43,154 nt of DNA from an uncultured Clostridia bacterium (GTDB lineage: Bacteria; Bacillota; Clostridia; UBA1381): assembly GCA_904420525.1 (NCBI GenBank), contig CAJFVT010000056.1, forward strand, positions 1 through 43,154, given 5' to 3'. The notes beneath the pieces were generated by a model. The model was not told the DNA's origin and made no database searches. It saw only the letters and a program-made list of their open reading frames with translations. The translations under genes and the position numbers were made by a program. Below, in pieces: positions 1-7,495 of this stretch; positions within the stretch are counted from its first letter, which is position 1; each line of letters begins with the position of its first letter.

Positions 1-58
1 CAATAGCGTTGATGGTACTTGGAGGGCGACCTCCCGGGAGAGTAGAACGCTGCCGGAT
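1..58 (+). rRNA. rrf: 5S ribosomal RNA, 3' end only
   Basis: The first bases match the conserved 3' half of bacterial 5S rRNA: a GATGGTACT segment, a helix IV/V region with a G-rich and C-rich arm, then GGGAGAGTAG and a CGCTGCC 3' end. The gene starts outside the window. The exact 3' end is approximate. The tRNA begins 8 bases later, so this is the distal end of an rRNA operon. Confidence 0.85.
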
Positions 59-65
59 TAAATAT

Positions 66-141
66 TCCTCGATAGCTCAGTTGGCAGAGCATGCGGCTGT
101 TAACCGCAGGGTCGTCCGTTCGAGCCGGACTCGAGGAGCCA
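66..141 (+). tRNA. tRNA-Asn (anticodon GTT)
   Basis: A full cloverleaf folds by eye: acceptor TCCTCGA (66-72) with TCGAGGA (131-137), D stem GCTC/GAGC (75-78, 87-90), anticodon stem TGCGG/CCGCA (92-96, 104-108) with loop CTGTTAA and anticodon GTT at 99-101, T stem GTCCG/CGGAC (114-118, 126-130) with TTCGAGC loop, discriminator G138 and an encoded CCA at 139-141. GTT reads AAC/AAU, so it is asparagine. It is probably co-transcribed with the 5S gene. Confidence 0.97.
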
Positions 142-146
142 ACTGA

Positions 147-174
147 AAAGGTGCTCAAATGAGCGCCTTTTTGC
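147..174 (+). terminator. rho-independent terminator of the rRNA/tRNA operon
   Basis: A ten-base-pair stem (AAAGGTGCTC with GAGCGCCTTT, one G-T pair) around an AAAT loop is followed by a T-rich tail. It lies five bases after the tRNA CCA and closes the operon. Confidence 0.85.
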
Positions 175-190
175 TTATTGGGAGACATGC

Positions 191-251
191 TTACAGCTGT
201 AAACTAACAGCCTAGCGGCTGTAGAGGTCATTCCCTCGAATTGAGTTCGAG
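191..251 (+). other. three small inverted repeats upstream of the LytTR regulator
   Basis: Three short dyads lie in a row: TTACAGCTGTAA (191-202), ACAGCC-TAGC-GGCTGT (207-222) and CTCGAA-TTGAG-TTCGAG (235-251). No convincing -35/-10 pair is visible between the terminator at 174 and the start at 297. These may be operator or leader hairpins of the two-component operon, or chance. Confidence 0.35.
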
Positions 252-296
252 AAGCTGAGGAAAGTTGTATCCGACTGGTTTGAAAGGGTGTAAAGG

Positions 297-1025
297 ATGA
301 ATGTTATCATATGTGATGATGAAAAATATGAGCTTGAATATATAAAACAAATCGTGTCGGAATATGCTGATGTGCATCCCGAACTTTTTATAAAAATCAA
401 ATGTTTTTTTAACCCCTTTGATCTGCTTGACGACATCGATGTAACCGGTGCGCCGGATATTGCCCTTTTGGATATTTGTATGCCCGGAGTTCTAGGTACG
501 GAGATCGTTCGGGAAATACGGAATAAAAATGGGGATAGCACGGATTTTATCTTTTTGACGTCAAGTCCGGATTTTGCGGTAGAAGCCTTTGCCCTGCATG
601 TTGACGACTATTTGACAAAGCCGTACACCAAGGAGCGGATGACGGAAGCTCTTGACAGAGTCGTTGAGAATAGGCGCAGACGGTTATGTGTTCCCATTGC
701 CAGCGGCAAAGAGATCCATCTCGTTGATCTGTATCAGGTTATGTACATAGAATCAAGAAATCACGATACGTACATTTATTTAAAATCGGGAAAGGAAATC
801 AAAACAAACACAACGCTTACAAAACTGAAAGATCTATTTTCAGACGTCAGCGGCTTCATAATGGTAGGAGCTTCTTATATCATCAATTTGCGCTGTGTCC
901 AAAGCGTCCGGCAAACGACGCTTCTTATGGAAAACGGGAAAAGCATACCCGTGCCCAGACGGCTCAGAAGTGAAATAAAGAAGCAGTTTTTTGAGTTTTA
1001 TATAGAGGAGGCGACAGGAAAATGA
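297..1025 (+). CDS. LytTR-family response regulator (AgrA-like)
   Basis: Cytoplasmic transcription activator of a two-component pair. Residues 1-120 form a receiver domain: the acidic pair DD (7-8), the phospho-acceptor Asp59 in LLDICMPG and a KPY near 108 are all present. Residues about 135-238 look like a LytTR DNA-binding domain, with a YIES segment early and a region like 'GFIMVGASYIINL' later. Length 242 aa is normal for AgrA/VirR-type regulators. The ATG is preceded by GAAAGGG and overlaps nothing. The downstream kinase starts inside the last codons (4-base overlap), so the two are translationally coupled. Isoleucine codons here are mixed ATC/ATA/ATT, unlike the ATA-dominated genes downstream, which hints at separate ancestry. 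The direct repeats at 2300-2331 are its most likely local target (inference). Confidence 0.93.
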   Translation: MNVIICDDEKYELEYIKQIVSEYADVHPELFIKIKCFFNPFDLLDDIDVTGAPDIALLDICMPGVLGTEIVREIRNKNGDSTDFIFLTSSPDFAVEAFALHVDDYLTKPYTKERMTEALDRVVENRRRRLCVPIASGKEIHLVDLYQVMYIESRNHDTYIYLKSGKEIKTNTTLTKLKDLFSDVSGFIMVGASYIINLRCVQSVRQTTLLMENGKSIPVPRRLRSEIKKQFFEFYIEEATGK

Positions 1026-2287
1026 TTTATATCATCGCAGCTATCGCTATCGTATTAACACACACAGTTTGTTTTGCCGCCATGACCGAAAGAAAATATT
1101 CCGCCGGGAAAACAGCGCTCATTTATTCTCTGTTTTGCGTTGTATTTGTGGGAGTGGCAATTGTTATCTACTCCTTGTTGGGGACGCGGATCGATTTTGA
1201 CAGGATAATCATTTTATATTATTTAGTCACAATTGTGATCAGCTTTTGCACATTTATGTATGCTTCGGCAGACCCTGTCTGCAAAAAAATATTCCTGTTT
1301 GTCAGTTATTCCAATATATTTACTGTCTTATTGTACATTTCTTCCATATTACACAATGCCTTTTTTTCGAATTTTTCTGAAAGCGCTGCGGTTTATGCAA
1401 GAAATATTATAAGAACTATCCTTTATATTCCGGCGTTATGGATTTATCTGCGTTTTCTGCGCCCGTATGTAAGGGAAATGCAGGGCAGTCAGAAAAAAAC
1501 GTGGTACTCTTTGTCGCTGGTATCTTTTTTATTTCTGATTGTTTTCGTTTTGTTTCTGACAGACTTTTCGCACATAGGAGAATATACATTGTTTTTTGCT
1601 ATAGCATTTCTGCTCTATTGTTCCGTGCTGTGGATTGTTTTCGGAACGCTTCAGTTTATGCTCCAGAAAAATAAAGCGGAACTGATCGTTCAAAGCACAA
1701 AGTATCTGAGCCAACAGCTTGAAAACGCAAAAGAGAACGAACGGATTGCAAAAACGACCCGTCATGATTTCAGGCATCATAATCGGAATATTGAGACTAT
1801 GCTGAAGGAAGGAAAAATCAAGGAAGCCATTCGGTATTTGGAGCAGTATAACGAAAGTCTGAAAGAGGTTGATCCAAAAGAATTTTGCCCGAATATTACG
1901 GTAAATGCTATTTTGAGCGGCTTTTACAGAAAGGCGCATAATGAGGGAATTTCGGTTTCTGTTGAGGCGGACGTCCAACAGGAGACGCCGATATCCGATC
2001 TGGATTTTGTTGCTATGCTGTCCAATCTTTTGGAGAATGCTGTAAACGGCTGCAAAAAGTGTAATTCCGGCGGCGAGATAAAGGTTCATATCCGCACTGT
2101 AGCGGATAAAACTGTTATCGTATGCAGCAATTCCTGCGCAGCGGATCTTACTATAGAGGATCATATGCTAAGGAACAGGGGTATCGGCATAGACAGTATC
2201 GTTCTGACAATCAGGAAATATAACGGTGATATACGCTATAGTCTGGAAGATGGGACGCTGACCGCTTGCGTCATACTGAAGCCTTAA
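1022..2287 (+). CDS. GHKL sensor histidine kinase (AgrC-like)
   Basis: Membrane sensor partner of the preceding regulator, 421 aa. The N-terminal half is about six or seven hydrophobic helices (residues 1-215), the architecture of AgrC/ComD-type peptide receptors. It is followed by a linker helix and a kinase region. His248 in RHDFRHHN is the likely phospho-acceptor. NLLENAVNGC is the N box and RGIGIDSI the G box of a GHKL ATPase. No AgrB protease gene and no clear AgrD peptide gene lie nearby, so the signal is unknown. The start overlaps the regulator stop by four bases (ATGA), a typical coupled arrangement. It could sense a small molecule or envelope state instead of a peptide. Confidence 0.92.
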   Translation: MIYIIAAIAIVLTHTVCFAAMTERKYSAGKTALIYSLFCVVFVGVAIVIYSLLGTRIDFDRIIILYYLVTIVISFCTFMYASADPVCKKIFLFVSYSNIFTVLLYISSILHNAFFSNFSESAAVYARNIIRTILYIPALWIYLRFLRPYVREMQGSQKKTWYSLSLVSFLFLIVFVLFLTDFSHIGEYTLFFAIAFLLYCSVLWIVFGTLQFMLQKNKAELIVQSTKYLSQQLENAKENERIAKTTRHDFRHHNRNIETMLKEGKIKEAIRYLEQYNESLKEVDPKEFCPNITVNAILSGFYRKAHNEGISVSVEADVQQETPISDLDFVAMLSNLLENAVNGCKKCNSGGEIKVHIRTVADKTVIVCSNSCAADLTIEDHMLRNRGIGIDSIVLTIRKYNGDIRYSLEDGTLTACVILKP

Positions 2288-2299
2288 ATTGAATGTGAT

Positions 2300-2331
2300 G
2301 ACCAATTACGTAAAAAAAACGACCAATTACG
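2300..2331 (+). promoter_or_regulatory. tandem direct repeats, candidate LytTR binding sites
   Basis: The 11-mer GACCAATTACG occurs at 2300-2310 and again, identical, at 2321-2331, so the start-to-start distance is 21 bp, two helical turns. LytTR regulators (AgrA, VirR, ComE) characteristically bind two direct repeats of about 9 bp spaced by 12-13 bp, which is the same geometry. The repeats lie 13 bases after the kinase stop and just upstream of a -10 box. The assignment to the adjacent regulator is inference. Confidence 0.72.
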
Positions 2332-2338
2332 AGCAAAA

Positions 2339-2367
2339 CAGCCGAAAGACAGTTTTTTTTATATAAT
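2339..2367 (+). promoter_or_regulatory. activator-dependent promoter (good -10, poor -35)
   Basis: TATAAT at 2362-2367 is a perfect -10. The 17-bp-upstream position (2339-2344) reads CAGCCG, a very poor -35. A promoter with a strong -10 and no -35 placed just after tandem direct repeats is what a class II LytTR-activated promoter looks like. It points towards the polysaccharide locus. Confidence 0.65.
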
Positions 2368-2403
2368 AGCCATAAAGTCATTGGATGTGAAAAAGGAGTT
2401 TGA

Positions 2404-2427
2404 ATGAAATCAAATCATCTAATTTAA
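2404..2427 (+). CDS. possible leader peptide, 7 codons (doubtful)
   Basis: A strong ribosome-binding sequence AAAAGGAG (2391-2398) sits five bases before an ATG that reads only MKSNHLI and stops. The same signal is one base from a TTG at 2400 that opens another frame to 2531: 43 codons with a hydrophobic stretch and one Cys, an internal Met at codon 13, and its last codons under the next promoter. Either a leader peptide, a small signal-type peptide or the relic of a lost gene could explain a good ribosome site here. Nothing resembling a known AgrD or bacteriocin was recognised. Confidence 0.2.
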   Translation: MKSNHLI

Positions 2428-2508
2428 ACAAATATATGCAGAGAAACATAGTATTATTTATACTGTCAAAAAAAACATTTATTTGTAAAAATACATCTGT
2501 AAATTTTA

Positions 2509-2537
2509 TTGACATAAGCATAGTTTTGTGATAAACT
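2509..2537 (+). promoter_or_regulatory. sigma-A-type promoter for the polysaccharide locus
   Basis: TTGACA (2509-2514), 17 bp spacer, TAAACT (2532-2537). It lies about 65 bases before the first gene of the locus and would give basal expression beside the regulated promoter upstream. The rest of 2288-2602 is AT-rich, without a confident gene or terminator, so transcripts from the upstream promoter can run in. Confidence 0.7.
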
Positions 2538-2602
2538 AGGATTGATTATAAAATTGATAATTGGTTTTGAAATAATTTTAAGCATGGAAAAAAGATGTTA
2601 TT

Positions 2603-3289
2603 ATGGAGATCATAGACGAAAAAAAACATATAGATAAAGTCATAATGCCGTATGAGCTGCCCGATAAGGCGATAGAAACAGAGCATATAATCGGTATTCC
2701 TTTGAAACCGGTGTATAAGTTTTTTAAGCGCGCATTTGATATCATTGTCTCCGTTGCGGGTATAATAGTATGTATAATACCCATGGCTGCCGCGTATGTT
2801 GCGGTAGCGGCGACCTCTAAAGGCAGCCCTATATACAGACAGGAACGCTTGGGACTTAACGGCAAGAAGTTTCAGATATATAAGTTCAGGACTATGTATG
2901 AGGACGCGGAAAGCGAGGGCGCACAGTGGTCCAGAGGTGAATATGACGAGCGAATAACGCCTGTTGGAAAGATCCTTCGCAGGACCAAATTTGACGAGGT
3001 ACCTCAGCTTTTCAACTGTCTTGCGGGAGATCTGTCTATAGTTGGACCTCGTCCGGAAAGAGCCGTATTTTATGAGTGCTTTGAGACCTATATACATGGC
3101 TTTTCACAAAGACTTCTTGTAAAGCCGGGGATAACCGGACTTGCGCAGATAAACGGCGGATATTTCTTAAGACCGGAAGAAAAGATAGTTTTTGATATTG
3201 AATACATAAAAACCAGATCCTTGTGGACAGATATTAAAATATTACTGAAAACAGCTGCGGTAGTAATACGCGGTGATGGTTCAAAGTAA
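2603..3289 (+). CDS. undecaprenyl-phosphate sugar-1-phosphate transferase (initiating PGT)
   Basis: Starts polysaccharide synthesis by moving a sugar phosphate from a UDP-sugar onto undecaprenyl phosphate at the inner membrane face. The 228 aa are the short 'catalytic core' form of the bacterial sugar transferase family: a cytoplasmic N-terminus of about 40 residues, a membrane hairpin (about 44-70, with a central Pro) after KRAFD, then YRQERLGLNG, KFRTMYEDAE, the catalytic Asp-Glu of KFDEVPQ, GDLSIVGPRPE and KPGITGLAQINGG. It lacks the multi-span N-terminal domain of WcaJ/WbaP. The ribosome site is weak (GGAAAA about 12 bases upstream); an in-frame Met at codon 15 is possible but has no better site. 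First gene of the locus; sugar specificity cannot be read. Confidence 0.93.
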   Translation: MEIIDEKKHIDKVIMPYELPDKAIETEHIIGIPLKPVYKFFKRAFDIIVSVAGIIVCIIPMAAAYVAVAATSKGSPIYRQERLGLNGKKFQIYKFRTMYEDAESEGAQWSRGEYDERITPVGKILRRTKFDEVPQLFNCLAGDLSIVGPRPERAVFYECFETYIHGFSQRLLVKPGITGLAQINGGYFLRPEEKIVFDIEYIKTRSLWTDIKILLKTAAVVIRGDGSK

Positions 3290-3309
3290 GGATCGGGCGG
3301 GAAATAATT

Positions 3310-4437
3310 ATGAAGAAGGTTCTTTTTATCGCTACAGTTGTAAAAACACATATAAACGTATTTCATTTGCCCTATATAAAAATGTTCAAGGATAATGGTT
3401 ATGTAACTGTCGTAGCAGCGAAGAACGATTATCAAGAGAGGGAAGGACTTCCACGCATTCCGAATTGTGATAAATATGTTGACGTCCCATTCGAACGAAA
3501 TCCGTTCAGCCCGCGTAATATGAAAGCTTATAAGATGCTTAAAAAGATGATAGAGAGCGAAGCTTTTGATATAGTTCAGTGCAATACGCCTGTCGGCGGA
3601 GTGCTGGGCAGGCTTGCAGCCCGAAAGGCCAGAAAAAATGGGACAAGAGTGATCTATATTGCACATGGCTTCCACTTTTTCAAAGGCAGTCCGGCGCTTT
3701 CATGGCTGGTGTTTTATCCGGTCGAAAAGCTTTTGTCATATATGACAGATGTTCTTATAACGATAAATAAAGAGGACTATAACCGGGCTTTGAGGCATTT
3801 TAAAGCAAAAAAGACAGTATGGATAAATGGTATAGGAATTGACATAGACAAAATAGCCGGCTGCTCGGCAGACAGATACGGGCTTCGTCACAAGCTTGGT
3901 ATAAAAGACAGTGATATACTTTTGATATCCGTAGGAGAATTGAGAAAGCTTAAGAATCATGAGCTTATAATACGCGCTATGTCAAAGCTTGGAGATGCAT
4001 CTATTCATTATGCGATCGCTGGCTCCGGGCAGACCAGAGATGAATTGGAAAACCTGGCAATGCAGCTCGGACTTGAGAGCAATGTGCATCTGCTGGGCTT
4101 TTGTGACAATGTACAAGAGATATTAAAGGCAAGCGACATTTTTTGTTTCCCGTCACACAGAGAAGGACTCCCTGTGGCGCTTATGGAGGCAATGGCGGCG
4201 GGACTTCCGGCTGTAGCCTCGGATGTGCGCGGAAATACGGATCTGATAGTTCCCGGTAAGGGCGGATTTCTTTATTCCCCTGATGATGCAGAAGGTTTCG
4301 CGGAAGGGATACGAAGGCTTGCGCAGGATCAGGAGCTGCGCGGAAGTATGGGAGAATACAACAAAGAATCAATAAAAGCTTATGACATAAAAATGATAAA
4401 AGAGAAATTGTCAAATATATATTTTGCATCTGAGTAA
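3310..4437 (+). CDS. GT4-type glycosyltransferase
   Basis: Cytoplasmic glycosyltransferase of the GT-B fold, probably adding the second sugar to the lipid-linked unit. Residues 1-180 carry a GT4-like N-terminal domain (opening VLFIATVVKTHINVFHLPY; AHGFHFFKG near 118). The C-terminal half has the family signature: GxGxxxxxL-like SGQTRDELE, then the retaining-enzyme E-x7-E pair at Glu285 and Glu293 in EGLPVALMEAM, and SDVRGNTDLI. Length 375 aa is normal. It starts 20 bases after the initiating transferase with a GGGCGGGAAA ribosome site, so it belongs to the same transcript. Resembles CapM/EpsF-type enzymes; donor and acceptor are not deducible. Confidence 0.93.
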   Translation: MKKVLFIATVVKTHINVFHLPYIKMFKDNGYVTVVAAKNDYQEREGLPRIPNCDKYVDVPFERNPFSPRNMKAYKMLKKMIESEAFDIVQCNTPVGGVLGRLAARKARKNGTRVIYIAHGFHFFKGSPALSWLVFYPVEKLLSYMTDVLITINKEDYNRALRHFKAKKTVWINGIGIDIDKIAGCSADRYGLRHKLGIKDSDILLISVGELRKLKNHELIIRAMSKLGDASIHYAIAGSGQTRDELENLAMQLGLESNVHLLGFCDNVQEILKASDIFCFPSHREGLPVALMEAMAAGLPAVASDVRGNTDLIVPGKGGFLYSPDDAEGFAEGIRRLAQDQELRGSMGEYNKESIKAYDIKMIKEKLSNIYFASE

Positions 4438-4591
4438 ATATCATTCGGTATTAAGAATATTTATTGGACACAATATTTGCAAGTCTTCGTTTACAGCGGT
4501 ATTTTCCATGCTTAATAATGGAGATAAAGTAATAACGGTTATAAAATAACCTCAAATAGCGCAGAGGCATTAGAAAAAAATTTTTAGTGTA

Positions 4592-4620
4592 TTGACAATT
4601 AATATTGCGGATGATATAAT
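4592..4620 (+). promoter_or_regulatory. consensus sigma-A promoter with extended -10, internal to the locus
   Basis: TTGACA (4592-4597), 17 bp spacer, TATAAT (4615-4620), with TGA directly before the -10 (extended -10). This is a fully consensus promoter and would give strong independent expression of the polymerase/chain-length/pyruvyltransferase group. Confidence 0.85.
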
Positions 4621-4755
4621 AAATATACATATATATACTGGTATAAATCGATCATGGTAATAAGGCAAACGCAGTGAAAGATCAGATAGAGGATGGCGCT
4701 GTGCAGGGTCTGCCGGGCTGAGACGGCAGGACTGCTGCTTCAAGGGGAGTTGGAA
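4621..4755 (+). other. 135-base leader with a hairpin before the polymerase gene
   Basis: Between the consensus promoter and the ribosome site lies a long leader containing CTGCCG (4710-4715) and CGGCAG (4724-4729) around an 8-base loop. A near repeat of CAGTGAAAGAT occurs both here (from about 4672) and inside the first codons of the gene (from about 4763). It may be a regulatory leader; no known antitermination or riboswitch motif was recognised. The stretch 4438-4591 before the promoter holds no gene I can support. Confidence 0.35.
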
Positions 4756-5967
4756 ATGCAGACAGTGAAAGATAGAGAGCCGATAGGCATACACTGTATA
4801 TTGGCAATGATATATTTTATTGCGATCCCGCTTACAATAACAGTAAACAGCGCAGGAGATTCCTTTTTGAAGATAATAACTCTGCCTATAGGACTGTTTT
4901 TTTTTGCAACGCTGTTCTTTTATGAAGATAAGCTTGAATTAAACGTGGTCCACGCCTGCTTTGCCTTGTACCTGATAAATACTGTGGCGTCATTATTCGT
5001 AAACGACAGAGACGTTGCGGTATCGTTCGTCATAGGACATATACAAAATGCGGGACTCATGTTTTGCATAACACTCAGAAGGTATAACAGCAGAGAAATA
5101 GAGTGGTTGGAAAATGTACAAATAGCTTTGCTGGGGATACTTGTCTGTATAGGCTTGTTCGGAGATACTACATTTACCGATACCGAAAGAACGACCATGT
5201 CGCTGTTCGGCGGCGTGAGCGATCCGAACTATTTTTGTGGGTTTTTTATATTCCCTATAGCGGTTTCCCTGAAAAAAGCGGCAGAGAACAAAAAGTATAT
5301 CGGATTGTGCCTGCCCCTTATAATATTGGGGATATATGTAGTCATACTCTCCGGCTCCAGGGGCGGACTGCTTGCAGTAGGCGTTACGTTGGTCGCATTT
5401 GTGGTATTATATTCAAAAAATATATGGCGAATGATCATAGCGCTGCTGATATTAGCGGCGTCCGCGGTGTTGTTTTGGACTATCGTGGTGCCTATACTCC
5501 CGGAAAATATAGCCGAAAGAATGTCTATCGAGTCGGTCATTGAGAGCCGCGGAACGTATCGCGGAGATATTTGGATGTCAATGCTCAACGAGATAAAAAA
5601 CTCGTCATGGCAATGGCTAACAGGCCGCGGTATTAACTCGGAGCATGTGTTGATGATGGGAGGAAGGCTTGAGACTGTAGTTGCCCATAATGGATTTATA
5701 CAGACTCTGTATGATCAGGGGGTAATAGGGCTACTGCTGTTTTCGGGTCTGTCGTTCAGTGCCATATTTAGGAACATAAAAAAGAGAACATACATAGCGG
5801 TGGGAATGATAGGGATATTGACACTTACACTTGGTTTGACACTGAACCCAAGTATGAAATCATTCTGGAATTTGATAATGTATGCGGGATTGGCTTTTAC
5901 TGAAAATTCAAATCCAAGTAAAGGAGATGATGTGAAAAATGAAACTGCAGAAGTTCGGTCGTTATGA
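4756..5967 (+). CDS. O-antigen ligase/polymerase family protein (Wzy-like)
   Basis: Polytopic membrane protein that likely polymerises lipid-linked repeat units outside the membrane. About ten to eleven hydrophobic helices are visible. The family core is present: a GGVSDPNYF loop, GSRGGLLA at the end of a helix, a long outer loop with TGRGINSEH and VVAHNGFIQTLYDQG, then further helices. I place the start at 4756, not at the in-frame ATG 4693, because AAGGGGAG (4742-4748) precedes it at normal spacing and the hydrophobic region starts soon after; this gives 403 aa. A run of nine T (4897-4905) lies early in the gene. It overlaps the next gene by 29 bases. Could be a ligase instead, but the locus context favours a polymerase. 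Confidence 0.88.
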   Translation: MQTVKDREPIGIHCILAMIYFIAIPLTITVNSAGDSFLKIITLPIGLFFFATLFFYEDKLELNVVHACFALYLINTVASLFVNDRDVAVSFVIGHIQNAGLMFCITLRRYNSREIEWLENVQIALLGILVCIGLFGDTTFTDTERTTMSLFGGVSDPNYFCGFFIFPIAVSLKKAAENKKYIGLCLPLIILGIYVVILSGSRGGLLAVGVTLVAFVVLYSKNIWRMIIALLILAASAVLFWTIVVPILPENIAERMSIESVIESRGTYRGDIWMSMLNEIKNSSWQWLTGRGINSEHVLMMGGRLETVVAHNGFIQTLYDQGVIGLLLFSGLSFSAIFRNIKKRTYIAVGMIGILTLTLGLTLNPSMKSFWNLIMYAGLAFTENSNPSKGDDVKNETAEVRSL

Positions 5968-7495
5968 CGAAATGAAAGCTGAGTCTGATAACAATGAGCT
6001 TTTGACCGAGAATGAAGCAGAGGGGGAGGATCTGGAGCAGTATGAAGACAGCGGCGATAAAAAGGATGGATATTTTTGGGATGAAAATTCAGGCGAAGGA
6101 TATTTTGATATAGATCTTAAGAAACCCAAGGTCTCCTTATCTTATTCGCTTATATGTTTTTTTATAGTGCTGGCATTGACTGCGGCAAGCATTGCTGCGG
6201 TAAATCTCAACAGATCGAGTATAATCGTAACAATGAACTTCCCTGAGATAGCAAACGGCAATAATCCGGACGGTTCGCCTTTTGACATATATGACTTTGT
6301 CAGCAACGAGGTGCTTGAGCTTACATGTGAAAAGCTTGATAACAGGATAGATGTCGATACGCTGTGGGATCATTTGTGGATAGATGGAAAAACATCTCAG
6401 CAGAGCTTTAATTCTGTGTATCAGAATATACTTGACGGTGCTGAGACGTCCTCGTACTTCCCAAGCTCATATAATGTTACATATTCGGTGATATCTGACA
6501 ACGTAAGGGATTACGGTCCTGCATCAGTTATAAGCTCTGTTTTCAAGCAATTAAGTCTTCCGTCTAAAAGCGAGATACTGACGGCTTTCGGAGAGGCATA
6601 TTCAGAGCATTATAACGATGCATATGTGAATACCGGAGATGTTTTGGAGATCGACTGGGGAAACACCGGGGAGCTGGACTATTATAACCGTATTTATGAG
6701 ATAAATACAATTATAAACAAGATGAGCAGATATTTGAATGAAAGATACAACGAAGCCGTGACCTTTGTTTCGTCGGACGGCATAAGCTTCGGTGATCTTG
6801 CGGCAGAGCTGAGCAGGATAGTAAGCGTTGATGTAAATAATTATCAGGCTTTTGTCGTTCAGAACGGTATAACGAGCGATAAGGACAGACTTTTGCTGCA
6901 GCTGAGAAATGTCTCATTCAGAAACAGCGAGCAGTACAGCAGAAGCATTGCGGAATATAACGTTATGCTAGAGGGTATAGAATTATATGACCCCAATATA
7001 ACCAAGGTGGTTTTTGTGCCGGCGCTCGATGAGGAGAACGAGTTCTATATGAACAGGACTCAGATAGGTATAGATTATTTGACGAACAGTGCCGAGAAAG
7101 CGAAGCTCAGCGCTGACGAGGCTAAAAATACAGTTGATCAATATGACAGTCTTATAGCACAGTTTACAGCGGCTCCGTGGCCCAGCGATCAGCTTAAGGC
7201 CCAGGCTGAAGAGATGTATAAAAATATAGTTTCAAAGCTGAATGATTTTTCAAAACGCGCCGCGGCGCTGAATAATGATTACATAAACAGCGAAGTGTAC
7301 GAGGGAGTCAATATACAGGCTGTCAGCAATGGAGCAGGGCTGATGTCCTCGGCTGTTACGGCTGTAAAAACCGCGGTTATCGCAAGCGCGTTTCTGTATT
7401 CACTGAACTTTTTGTATACAGAAATAAAGAAATTCGTGCAGAAAAAGCGCGGCAATGCTGATGAGGAGGGGGAAGGGCAGTATGACCGTTCGTGA
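5939..7495 (+). CDS. Wzz-like chain-length / export protein 1 with acidic N-terminus
   Basis: Probable polysaccharide co-polymerase. It has a very acidic cytoplasmic N-terminus of about 65 residues, a first membrane helix near 67-88, a large outside domain of about 380 residues with predicted helices, a second helix near 470-492 and a short basic/acidic tail. This two-helix layout is that of Wzz/CapA-type proteins, but sequence motifs are weak and there is no fused or adjacent tyrosine kinase. Its start is inside the polymerase gene, with AAAGGAG (5920-5926) upstream. An in-frame Met at codon 12 has no ribosome site. The long acidic N-terminus is unusual for the family and could be a docking segment. 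Family call from architecture and context. Confidence 0.68.
   Translation: MKLQKFGRYDEMKAESDNNELLTENEAEGEDLEQYEDSGDKKDGYFWDENSGEGYFDIDLKKPKVSLSYSLICFFIVLALTAASIAAVNLNRSSIIVTMNFPEIANGNNPDGSPFDIYDFVSNEVLELTCEKLDNRIDVDTLWDHLWIDGKTSQQSFNSVYQNILDGAETSSYFPSSYNVTYSVISDNVRDYGPASVISSVFKQLSLPSKSEILTAFGEAYSEHYNDAYVNTGDVLEIDWGNTGELDYYNRIYEINTIINKMSRYLNERYNEAVTFVSSDGISFGDLAAELSRIVSVDVNNYQAFVVQNGITSDKDRLLLQLRNVSFRNSEQYSRSIAEYNVMLEGIELYDPNITKVVFVPALDEENEFYMNRTQIGIDYLTNSAEKAKLSADEAKNTVDQYDSLIAQFTAAPWPSDQLKAQAEEMYKNIVSKLNDFSKRAAALNNDYINSEVYEGVNIQAVSNGAGLMSSAVTAVKTAVIASAFLYSLNFLYTEIKKFVQKKRGNADEEGEGQYDRS

Noticed and set aside
66-297. tRNA-Asn as an integration site with a mobile element behind it
   Set aside because: No integrase follows and no second copy of the tRNA 3' end was noticed in the window; the recombinase at 27652 is in a housekeeping operon.
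2584-2637. Small frame from ATG 2584 (17 codons) before the initiating transferase
   Set aside because: No ribosome site and it overlaps the real gene; composition is just AT-rich noise.
4445-4549. An open stretch reading VLRIFIGHNICKSSFTAV-like text that ends MLNNGDKVITVIK, suggestive of a gene remnant
   Set aside because: No start with a ribosome site at its beginning and no family match by eye; too short to call a pseudogene.
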